Assembly (NCBI GenBank): GCA_018363915.1
Contig: JAGZMY010000023.1
Coordinates: 1 to 14,879 of the forward strand
Origin: Anaerococcus vaginalis
Lineage (GTDB): Bacteria; Bacillota; Clostridia; Tissierellales; Peptoniphilaceae
Length of the DNA: 14,879 nucleotides
Direction of reading: 5' to 3'
Position 1 is the first letter of the stretch. Every line of letters begins with the position of its first letter. Below the pieces are notes generated by a model. The model was given only the letters and a program-made list of their open reading frames with translations. It did no database searches and was not told the origin of the DNA. Both the position numbers and the translations under genes were made by a program. Positions 1 to 5,817 of this stretch are shown in pieces.

Positions 1-1
1 A

Positions 2-184
2 GTCATGATTGTAATATCTCGTATAGCTCCTAATTTAAGTCTGAATATATTAATAAGATATTATGACTATAAATTATTTCTTGGATTTTCTATTGTGGTA
101 TACGCAATCAACTTACTAATCTATAATTTTTCTTTAAAAAGAATATTAGACAGACCGACTATAGATTTAATTCGAACAATATAA
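2..184 (+). CDS. C-terminal end of a membrane protein, possibly an ABC transporter permease (partial)
   Basis: The window opens inside a reading frame that runs without a stop to TAA at 182-184, giving about 60 residues. It contains one clear hydrophobic helix (around residues 29-44, LFLGFSIVVYAINLLIY) followed by a basic, polar tail ending in RPTIDLIRTI. A last membrane helix followed by a short P-T/I-x-L-I-R tail is common at the C-terminus of FtsX-like ABC permeases, but this is a resemblance only. The next frame begins 20 bases downstream and also encodes a small membrane protein, so the two may have formed one transporter or immunity-type unit. The 5' part lies outside the window. Confidence 0.4.
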   Translation, partial: VMIVISRIAPNLSLNILIRYYDYKLFLGFSIVVYAINLLIYNFSLKRILDRPTIDLIRTI

Positions 185-204
185 TTTCAAAAAAATAGAA
201 TAGT

Positions 205-434
205 CTGAAGAAGAAAATTGGTAAAAAAATATTTGTAATTGGAATCTCTATATTTATTATTTCTTTCCTACTTCCAGTCTATATATTTAAAAACTATACA
301 AAGCTAAGACCAACAGGGCTTACATCAATGTTTGTCAGCCCCAATAGTTTAATAATCGGGATAAGGAAAAGGAAAGATTGTTTATAGTATTAATTCTACT
401 TTTAATATTATTAATGCGTAAAGAAATATTTTAG
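205..434 (+). pseudogene. Remnant of a small two-helix membrane protein
   Basis: Reading from CTG at 205, where a family start ATG may have been lost, gives LKKKIGKKIFVIGISIF and so on: a lysine-rich N-terminus and a hydrophobic helix, then a segment RPTGLTSMFVSPNSLIIG. The frame closes at TAG 385-387. A frame starting in the A-rich stretch near 361-375 continues with a second hydrophobic helix (LFIVLILLLILLM) and stops at TAG 432-434. Adding one A in that stretch joins the two halves into one protein of about 75 residues. The missing start and the frame break indicate a decayed gene. Basic N-terminus, helix, GL-x-S-x-F-x-S-P loop and second helix are typical of small membrane proteins beside ABC exporters. 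The function is unknown. Confidence 0.4.
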
Positions 435-479
435 GGATATCTAATAAATAAATGTAAATTGGACAAGAAAATAATAATC

Positions 480-508
480 AAAACAGCTCATACGGGCTGT
501 TTTTTCTT
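480..508 (+). terminator. Rho-independent terminator
   Basis: A perfect 8-bp stem (AAAACAGC at 480-487 with GCTGTTTT at 496-503) closes an 8-base loop and runs into a T-rich tail. It ends the transcription unit that contains the two membrane-protein remnants to its left. Confidence 0.75.
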
Positions 509-518
509 TTCTCCAGAA

Positions 519-527
519 TGATATAAT
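519..527 (+). promoter_or_regulatory. Extended -10 promoter candidate
   Basis: TGATATAAT is a perfect extended -10 element just downstream of the terminator. No good -35 is seen at the right distance. It could drive the small frame at 646-771. Confidence 0.35.
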
Positions 528-645
528 AAATTATAATACATTTACTGATTGACTTATTCCTACATATGTAGATTTTGCAAAGTTTTGCCTTTTATTCATA
601 TTTACTAATAAAACTATGATTAGATAGATTTGGAGGATAGCTTTA

Positions 646-771
646 GTGGGATTTGAATATCAAATTTCTATGATTTATTTCCCTACAAACGGTGACACCA
701 TCTCACTTAAAAAAACGAGTTCAATGAGGGTATTAAAGAATATCATTCAAAAGGAAAAATATTTATTCTAA
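646..771 (+). CDS. Small protein of 41 residues, unrecognised
   Basis: A GTG start at 646 sits nine bases after a clear GGAGG (632-636), and the frame runs to TAA at 769-771. The product has no signal peptide or membrane helix. It begins (M)GFEYQISMIYF and continues with a hydrophilic stretch around FPTNGDTISLKK, and it is basic at its C-terminus. I do not recognise a family. The good ribosome binding site and the extended -10 at 519-527 favour a real gene. Its shortness and its position among decayed genes mean it could equally be the tail of a lost one. The promoter of the next unit begins five bases after its stop. Confidence 0.35.
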   Translation: MGFEYQISMIYFPTNGDTISLKKTSSMRVLKNIIQKEKYLF

Positions 772-775
772 GCTA

Positions 776-803
776 TTGACAATAAAACTTGGCATGATAT
801 AAT
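776..803 (+). promoter_or_regulatory. Consensus promoter of the DUF6442-type/Xre gene pair
   Basis: TTGACA (776-781) and TATAAT (798-803) are both perfect, with a 16-base spacer and a TG at 795-796 that makes the -10 an extended one. Transcription would start near 810, inside the palindrome described separately. Confidence 0.8.
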
Positions 804-824
804 ATAAATACCAAGTAAACTTGG
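787..824 (+). promoter_or_regulatory. Palindromic operator over the promoter, probably for the downstream Xre repressor
   Basis: CCAAGTAAACTTGG (811-824) is a perfect inverted repeat with a 2-base centre placed just downstream of the -10. A third copy of the half-site, ACTTGG, lies at 787-792 in the promoter spacer and can also pair with CCAAGT at 811-816 around the -10. Three half-sites packed over one promoter that serves an Xre-type regulator gene suggest autorepression. The assignment to this regulator is inferred from position. Confidence 0.55.
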
Positions 825-847
825 CGAAAGAATAAAGGAGAATAAAT

Positions 848-1165
848 ATGAAAAGAGATGAAGTTTTAGAAAGAAGTCGTGAGGAGTATAGAAATCACGA
901 TGAGATGATGGTTGATATTTTTAAAAAAGCAGGTGAAGTTTCCAGCCAAATCGGATTAGCTGTTGCTGCCATCCTATTTGGAATTGAAGCTTTTTTCTTC
1001 AATTCCTTTAATTATGGAATACTAAGTATTTATTTTAGTATTGAAGCAACGAAAGAACTTGTAAAGTATGCAAAATTAAAAGAAAGAAAGCAATTGTTAA
1101 TGGGGATACTTATGGCGATTATAGGAATTGCCTTATTTGTAGCTAACCTTATAACATTGAAGTAG
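848..1165 (+). CDS. DUF6442-type small membrane protein
   Basis: This 105-residue protein has a charged N-terminal segment starting MKRDEVLERSREEYRN and three predicted membrane helices at about residues 33-52, 55-72 and 84-103. A basic loop (KYAKLKERK) separates helices two and three. The layout and the N-terminal M-K-R-x-E-x-L-E-x-S-R pattern match proteins I know as DUF6442, which in Firmicutes commonly lie next to a small Xre regulator gene as here. Their function is not established. AAAGGAG at 834-840 supports the start. The stop is nine bases from the regulator start, so the two genes share the promoter and operator sites at 776-824. The frame is intact, unlike most neighbours. Confidence 0.82.
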   Translation: MKRDEVLERSREEYRNHDEMMVDIFKKAGEVSSQIGLAVAAILFGIEAFFFNSFNYGILSIYFSIEATKELVKYAKLKERKQLLMGILMAIIGIALFVANLITLK

Positions 1166-1174
1166 TGATGGATT

Positions 1175-1381
1175 ATGGATGATAAACTAGTTCTCAAAAA
1201 TCATTTAAAAGAAGTCAGAAAAGAAAAAGGCTATTCACAACAACAGTTAGCTGATGAGGTGGGTGTTTCAAGAAATACAATTAGCTCAATTGAAACTGGT
1301 CAATTTAACCCCACTGCTAAATTAGCTTTGATACTTTGCATTGCTTTAGAAAAGAAATTTGAGGATCTTTTCTATTTTTAG
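1175..1381 (+). CDS. Small Xre-family transcriptional regulator
   Basis: The 68-residue protein consists almost only of a Cro/C1-type helix-turn-helix. Residues 10-20 form the first helix (LKEVRKEKGYS), residues 21-30 helix two (QQQLADEVGVS) and residues 33-41 the recognition helix (NTISSIETG). They are followed by the family's F-N-P-T-x-x-L-A-L signature and the end EKKFEDLFYF. This single-domain form, with KFEDLFxF at the end, is widespread in Firmicutes and is often encoded beside a small membrane protein gene. It probably binds the CCAAGT/ACTTGG sites upstream of the pair. The domain call is secure; the target sites and the signal are inferred. A hairpin follows at 1400-1445. Confidence 0.92.
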   Translation: MDDKLVLKNHLKEVRKEKGYSQQQLADEVGVSRNTISSIETGQFNPTAKLALILCIALEKKFEDLFYF

Positions 1382-1399
1382 ACAAACATAGTTAAACTA

Positions 1400-1450
1400 A
1401 AAATCTCCCCACAGTAAACAATATTGTTTATTGAAGGGAGATTTTATATT
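1400..1450 (+). terminator. Long-stem hairpin, probable terminator, with an internal 16-bp palindrome
   Basis: AAAATCTCCC (1400-1409) pairs perfectly with GGGAGATTTT (1436-1445). Inside the loop, TAAACAATATTGTTTA (1415-1430) is a perfect 16-bp palindrome, so the RNA can form a stacked hairpin. The tail TTTTATATTT is only moderately T-rich. The element ends the regulator gene and separates it from the prophage remains. It is A-rich on the left arm, so it could work in both directions. Confidence 0.6.
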
Positions 1451-1471
1451 TAAGTATTAGGAGGTGATACT

Positions 1472-1911
1472 ATCGCAAAAGACGAACATATAGAGGTGGA
1501 AGAAGAGTAAAAGCAGGGGGTAAACCACAGTCTGCTGCTGAAAAAATAGAAAAAGGTAAAAAAGTAGAAATACTAATGAACGATATACCAACATTTACTC
1601 CAGAAGAAATAGATGCAGTTGACTTACCAGACGGAGCAGTTCTTGATGGAACAGATATGCCAACACCTAGTGATTATCTATCAGCAAAGCAGAAGAATGG
1701 TATACCACTTGGTGCAGATAAAATATATAAAGAGACTTGGTCTTGGTTAAAACAGAGGAACTGTGAAAACTTAGTAAATCCAAGATTATTAGAATCATAC
1801 TCTCAGGCTTTTGCAAGATATATTCAATGTGAAGAAGCAATCAGTCAATTTGGACTTTTAGGAAAGCATCCTACTACGGGAGAGGTTATTGCATTGCTGG
1901 TACAATTGTAG
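1472..1911 (+). pseudogene. Phage terminase small subunit, P27 family (inactivated)
   Basis: The intact frame from 1576 gives the P27-type pattern: an acidic lead (FTPEEIDAVDLPDGAVLDG), then IYKETWSWLKQRNCENLVNP, RYIQCEEAISQFG and KHPTTGEVIA. In phages this protein recognises the DNA to be packaged and recruits the large subunit. Upstream, an ideal AGGAGGTG (1459-1466) is followed at the expected distance by ATC (1472-1474) in place of ATG, then AKDEHIEVEEE and a TAA. The rest of the N-terminal segment (RRVKAGGKPQSAAEKIEKGK) is in the frame of 1576. So the start codon is lost and a frameshift is present. Homology stops at about 1893, where the expected continuation (IASP...) changes to unrelated sequence and the frame ends after five residues. 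Confidence 0.8.
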
Positions 1912-2354
1912 ATTTAGCATATAAAGAAAAAGATAATCCTAAAATAGTAGTTTAAGTTTTGCTGGGGCATGGAAATTGTCATGTGATTATAGAAACAAAT
2001 TATAATTTAAATAAAAATGAAATAGAAAAACCAGTGAATAGAATATCTGGAGAGGTTATAGCAGACATTAAAATTGTAGAACAAGATATACACCTATCAA
2101 ATAATCAAAAAGAAAGGATAAGATGTGGAAACAATGGAATCTTTAAAGGAGTACCTACATCAGATTAAGAAAAGAAACTATCTTTAATTGTTCGTGAAAT
2201 TTATTCTAATTATACTTTCGATGGGAAATACATTCTTGATAGAAATAAACTTACTATTTGCCAGTCAAATATATCTACAGAAATTTTAAAATCGATTTAT
2301 CCGGGAGCAATCGTAAATCCATTGCGGGGATTGGACTGGAAGGTTAAATGTTGA
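1893..2354 (+). pseudogene. Broken coding fragment of unknown origin between the terminase remnants
   Basis: One frame is open from about 1893 to a TGA at 2352-2354 except for TAA at 1953-1955 and 2166-2168. Read through, it looks like a real protein of about 150 residues: IAGTIVDLAYKEKDNPKIVV, LLGHGNCHVII, SGEVIADIKIVEQDIHL, KLSLIVREIYSNYTFDGKY and STEILKSIYPGAIVNPLRG. I do not recognise it. It does not resemble the ATPase half of a large terminase, which is what should stand here, nor the end of a P27 small subunit. It may be part of an inserted gene whose ends were lost when the prophage decayed. Confidence 0.5.
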
Positions 2355-2388
2355 TACTGGAGCAGCCAATAGAAAACTTAGCTCAGAT

Positions 2389-3027
2389 ATGGGACGAGCA
2401 GTAACTGGTAGTGGACTTGACCTATCATCTACAAAGGATATTACAGCTTTTGTTTTAGTTTTTCCTCCACAAGATGAAGAAGATAAATTTCAAATTCTTC
2501 CTTATTTTTGGTTATAAGAAGATAATCTAGACCTAAGAGTTAAAAGAGACCATGTAAATTAAGATTTGGGGAAAAGACAAGGAGTTATTCAAACAACAGA
2601 GGGAAATGTATTTAATTACGGTTTTATTGAAAAGTTTATAGAAGAGTTAGTTGATAAATACAATATTAAATAAATAGACTTTGATAGTTGGGGAGCAGTT
2701 AGGATGGTTCAAAACTTAGAAGATATGGGATTTACTGTAGTTCCATTTGGACAATGGTTTAAAGAAATGTCTCTTCCTACAAAAGAGTTAATGAAGCTAA
2801 CCCTTGAAAGAAAAATTGCCCACGGAGGACATCCAGTATTAAGGTGGATGGTTGATAATATATTTATTAGTACAGATCCAGCGGGAAATATCAAAGCTAA
2901 CAAATAAAAGTCCACTGAAAAAATTGATGGAGTGATTGTAAATATAATTGCATTAGATGGGGCCATTAGAAATGGAAATATAAATGAAGAAAGTGTATAT
3001 GATAGCAGAGAATTATTGTTTATGTGA
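2389..3027 (+). pseudogene. Phage terminase large subunit, C-terminal nuclease half (inactivated)
   Basis: In one frame the sequence reads GLDLSSTKDITAFVLVFPP, EDNLDLRVKRDHV, TTEGNVFNYGFIEKFIEEL, NLEDMGFTVVPFGQ, IAHGGHPVLRWMVDNIFI and STEKIDG, ending with YDSRELLFM and TGA (3025-3027). This is the nuclease half of a Terminase_1-type large subunit. Its job is to cut the phage DNA concatemer during packaging; the acidic GLDLSS site starts the nuclease fold. The N-terminal ATPase domain with its Walker motifs is missing. Four codons are TAA: 2515-2517, 2560-2562, 2671-2673 and 2905-2907. There is no frameshift over more than 600 bases. The frame ends about 100 bases before the endonuclease gene. 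Confidence 0.85.
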
Positions 3028-3094
3028 TACAGGTTAATTTATTTTCCCACATAATTTGTAACTTTAACAGTATTAATATATAATTAGACAAAAG

Positions 3095-3100
3095 TATAAT
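3095..3100 (+). promoter_or_regulatory. Possible -10 box of the endonuclease gene
   Basis: TATAAT stands 27 bases before the start codon of the gene at 3128. No convincing -35 is seen at the right distance, so this is a weak call. Confidence 0.3.
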
Positions 3101-3127
3101 TTGATAAAAAAATAAGGTGGGAAGGTT

Positions 3128-4036
3128 ATGAATAAATTTGAATATATTGCAAAAACATTATCAAGAACTAAGCGAAAAGATTTTGAAAATTATGTAATTA
3201 ATAGAATTTATAATGATTTAAACGATTATGATATTAAACCTGTTTCTCAACAGTATGTAAGAAGACCAAATGGAAAATATGCTTTAATTGATTTATACTT
3301 TCCTCAGTTAAATATTGGTATTGAATGTGATGAAATACATCATCTTAACCATAAAGAAGAAGATAATTTGAGATTTACAGATATTATAAATTCAATTTCG
3401 TCATATGAAGAAATTAGAATACCAATCTTTAATTCTAACGATAAAAATCAATACAGATCTATAGAAGGTATCAATAATGATATAAATAATGCAGTAAATA
3501 GAATTAGAGAAAAGAAATCACAAACAACTGATTTTGAACCATGGGATACAAGACCTGATATATACAAAGCTCTTGAAAAAGGTCTACTAGACATTGACGA
3601 CAATTATATTTTTACCCAAGAGGAATTAAGATTATTTTTTGATAGAAGTGGTATAACACAAAAGTGTTTTTATAAAATTATTGAAGATTGTTATATTTGG
3701 TTACCAGGCTTAGCTATCGAAAATGAAGGTAATTATATTCCGTATAATAAAAACTTAGATTATATAAATATTATCTCAAAGGATGGCGAAAAAATATTTG
3801 AATTTTTACCAGACATTAAAGAGAATAAGAACGAAGTATTTAAAAGAATAGTATTTGTAAAAATGAAAGACAGGATATTGAATAGGCAAGTATATAAATT
3901 TGCTGGGGTCTTTGAGAAAAAAAATAAAATCATGCACTTAAATATTAATAATGAAGAAAAACCTTTTGTTGTTCACTATAGAAAAGGAAAAAAGATAACA
4001 AAGTTATCAAAGAATAATTATTCGATAAGTAATTAA
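3128..4036 (+). CDS. PvuRts1I/AbaSI-like modification-dependent restriction endonuclease
   Basis: The 302-residue protein starts MNKFEYIAKTLSRTKRKDFE and has NRIYNDLNDYDIKPVSQQYV, followed by the nuclease core DLYFPQLNIGIECDEIHH. There D55, E66 and D68 give the D...ExD layout of a PD-(D/E)XK/Vsr-type site, with E69, H71 and H72 adjacent. D-F-E-P-W-D at 135-140 marks the linker. This order and length fit PvuRts1I and AbaSI: an N-terminal Vsr-like nuclease and a C-terminal SRA-like domain (about 155-300) that reads hydroxymethylated or glucosylated cytosine and directs a cut a short distance away. Such enzymes need no partner methyltransferase, and none is seen. AAGGTGG at 3114-3120 supports the start. 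The gene is intact between a dead prophage and broken membrane genes. The family call is from memory of the motifs; the substrate here is inferred. Confidence 0.75.
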   Translation: MNKFEYIAKTLSRTKRKDFENYVINRIYNDLNDYDIKPVSQQYVRRPNGKYALIDLYFPQLNIGIECDEIHHLNHKEEDNLRFTDIINSISSYEEIRIPIFNSNDKNQYRSIEGINNDINNAVNRIREKKSQTTDFEPWDTRPDIYKALEKGLLDIDDNYIFTQEELRLFFDRSGITQKCFYKIIEDCYIWLPGLAIENEGNYIPYNKNLDYINIISKDGEKIFEFLPDIKENKNEVFKRIVFVKMKDRILNRQVYKFAGVFEKKNKIMHLNINNEEKPFVVHYRKGKKITKLSKNNYSISN

Positions 4037-4112
4037 AAAATAGGTAGTAAATGTATCAATCATATACGTAATGACCTGAACCCGTAAACACGGAATAATT
4101 TAATAATATTTT

Positions 4113-4160
4113 AAGCGGAATGTAATCTGTACATAACAGGGGACATTCCGTTTAATTTTG
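4113..4160 (+). terminator. Rho-independent terminator of the endonuclease gene
   Basis: AAGCGGAATGT (4113-4123) pairs with ACATTCCGTTT (4143-4153), 11 pairs with one G-T. The 19-base loop contains a further short CTGT/ACAG stem, and a TTTAATTTT tail follows. It lies about 75 bases after the endonuclease stop. Confidence 0.65.
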
Positions 4161-4241
4161 GATACTGTGTGAAGTTATTTTTATAAAGACTGCTATTTAA
4201 TATAATTTGTTTTGTTATTTTAAATAAAAATGGAGGATTAA

Positions 4242-5148
4242 ATGTTTAATAAAAAAACAAATTTAAAATCGATGATGTTGAAATTTTAGAATCAGTAATG
4301 TCGAGTCACAATTTTAATATTATAAGGAATAAAAAACCATTTTCATTTCGAGTTGTAATGGGTATAATTGCATTAATTGTAGTAGGACTAGTTATGCTGC
4401 TTATTTTTGCTGAAAATTTTACGAATAATCAAATAACTTTTTTGGGAATTATGGGTTCGACATTTATATCCTTCTTTGCGGTTTTTTACACAATAAATAA
4501 AGAAGGTAGGAATAGATATGTATTAGCAAAAAAATCTGCAGAAGTATTGTCTCAAATTTTAAAATCAGTAGATAATCAAATATCAAGAATAGAAAATGGT
4601 ATGTTTTATCCTGTTATTTATCCGAAAAATTGGCTTGATTATTATGGAAACTGTTCATTTTATTTAGAATATGATTATTTAGAGTATCTTTTAAGAGAAT
4701 TTGAAATTATAGATAAAATAAATTGTTGTATTAAAAAAACGATAAAGAAGAACTTTTAGAAGTGATTAAATATAGAAGAAAAATTCTTACTGATTGGAAT
4801 ACAGATTATGATATTCTCACTACTTGTCTTAACTTATCTAGTTTTTCAATAGGTATGAATGAGATTACATCTTGGAGATTTGATAAATCTTATAAGGATT
4901 TTGAAATATTTTTTATTGAAAATTATTCTGATAAAGTAAAAGAATTGACTGTCGAATATTTAAAAAAGAACAATAATTCGTGTGATGCTAATTTAGCTTT
5001 ATATTATGTTATGGATAAAATAAGAGAAGACTCTGACTTAAAAGATGGCAGTTATAAATTTGAAGTTATCGAAAATAAAAAAATGGTAAATACAATTTTT
5101 AAGGTTTATTTATCGCTTCAAGAAGATGATTTATTTTATTTGTGTTAG
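4242..5148 (+). pseudogene. Two-helix membrane protein of about 300 residues, broken by two -1 frame changes
   Basis: A GGAGG (4232-4236) precedes ATG at 4242 (MFNKK...), but that frame stops at once. Shifting by -1 in the A7 run at 4251-4257 gives KFKIDDVEILESVMSSHNF and the long middle frame up to 4759. A second -1 shift in the A7 run at 4733-4739 gives KNDKEELLEVIKYRRK and the last frame to TAG 5146-5148. Joined, the protein has about 300 residues: a polar N-terminus of some 37 residues, two membrane helices (VVMGIIALIVVGLVMLLIF and ITFLGIMGSTFISFFAVFY), then about 210 mostly helical, charged residues, probably cytoplasmic. I do not recognise a family. Starts at 4298 or 4762 lack good ribosome binding sites, so independent short genes are unlikely. 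It lies in line with the endonuclease but behind its terminator. Confidence 0.6.
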
Positions 5149-5200
5149 GGAGAGCTTCATTTGAATGAATAATAAAACATATCAATTTAAAATTTTTCAA

Positions 5201-5210
5201 AATAGCCTAA
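5201..5210 (+). repeat. AATAGCCTAA repeat, copy 1
   Basis: This ten-base sequence occurs three times on this strand (also 7781-7790 and 7875-7884). Copies 1 and 2 share one more A on the left. Together they bracket the block with the 5623-7772 genes. Confidence 0.4.
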
Positions 5211-5439
5211 ACAAAATTAATGGGAAAGTATATACAATTGCAAACAAAATAATGAAATTTTAACAAAATATTAAGTTAACAACACTTAGAAAAAAGCCTA
5301 CGTATCACATCTGGAGATGGTAGTATTGATGTCAAGAGTGAAGGACTAAACAGTGTAGAATAGACTTGAAATCAAGGGATTGCGATAAATAGTTATTTTT
5401 TAGTGATTATCGGAATACTTTTTTTAGATCGTTTGACAA

Positions 5440-5491
5440 CAGTTCTGATCACTGAAAAATAGATGGTTGTAACTTTAGAACTGATTTTTTT
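5440..5491 (+). terminator. Weak hairpin followed by a T-run
   Basis: CAGTTCT (5440-5446) can pair with AGAACTG (5477-5483), directly followed by A and seven T. The 30-base loop is long for a terminator, so the call is tentative. It would end transcription from the broken gene at 4242-5148. Confidence 0.3.
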
Positions 5492-5622
5492 GTTTATTGA
5501 GACTACAGAGATGGAATTATAAGAGGCTGAAAACAAACGTTATTAAATCACCGAAAGGAAAAGAAAGCTTGAGCAAGAAAGGAATTTAATCTACATTGAC
5601 AAGAAGGAAGTATACCTGAGAT

Positions 5623-5817
5623 ATGGCAATTGCTGATTCTGGCAGCTTTGAGAATCAGTATTTGAATAAGGAATACCATGAGGGAATCATATCAAAAGAG
5701 CAATCTGAAGCAGTTCAATTTGAAATGATATTCTGCAACAATGTGGAAGTTTTAAAAGATGGAACGGTGTGTAGAAAGAGTAATAAATATAGTTCAAAGA
5801 GAGGTGTCAAATTATGA
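5623..5817 (+). CDS. Small protein or C-terminal fragment, coupled to the next gene
   Basis: The 64-residue frame reads MAIADSGSFENQYLNKEYHE, then GIISKEQSEAVQFEMIF and NVEVLKDGTVCRKSNKYSS. It has no membrane helix or signal peptide, and I do not recognise it. A TGA lies two codons upstream in frame, and only an off-centre AAGGAAG (12 bases away) supports the start. A neighbouring frame directly upstream (IYIDKKEVYLRYGNC) looks coding and overlaps it, so this may be the tail of a larger frameshifted gene. Its TGA overlaps the next ATG (ATGA at 5814-5817), which suggests that the two genes were once translated as a coupled pair. Confidence 0.35.
   Translation: MAIADSGSFENQYLNKEYHEGIISKEQSEAVQFEMIFCNNVEVLKDGTVCRKSNKYSSKRGVKL

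Larger units (their letters stand above)
1459..3027 (+). mobile_element. Decayed prophage packaging module
   Basis: Small-terminase and large-terminase remains lie in the normal phage order and on the same strand, starting with an intact AGGAGGTG ribosome binding site. Both are inactivated. No integrase, portal, capsid or tail gene is seen in the window, so only a fragment of the phage is left. An unidentified coding fragment separates the two terminase pieces and replaces the large subunit's ATPase half. Confidence 0.7.
5149..5622 (+). other. Intergenic stretch with coding debris
   Basis: No convincing gene is seen. A 32-codon frame (5165-5263, MNNKTYQFKIFQNSLNK...) begins just after the preceding stop with a poor ribosome binding site. 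Short protein-like pieces appear in different frames. One is RITSGDGSIDVKSEGL near 5310-5355. Another is ERKRKLEQERNLIYIDKKEV near 5555-5610, whose end overlaps the start of the frame at 5623 in another phase. These look like remains of one or more lost genes. A weak hairpin with a T-run (5440-5491) and one copy of AATAGCCTAA (5201-5210) are also present. Confidence 0.5.

Noticed and set aside
560..571. CTACATATGTAG palindrome as an operator
   Set aside because: A single short palindrome in AT-rich DNA, not placed over a promoter with a usable -35 and -10.
2709..2966. Minus-strand frame of 85 codons across the large terminase remnant
   Set aside because: The plus strand matches a terminase in this place; the minus frame is its shadow.
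4298..4759. An independent gene starting at ATG 4298
   Set aside because: There is no ribosome binding site, and the frame extends upstream with protein-like sequence to the A7 run just after a well-placed GGAGG and ATG at 4242.
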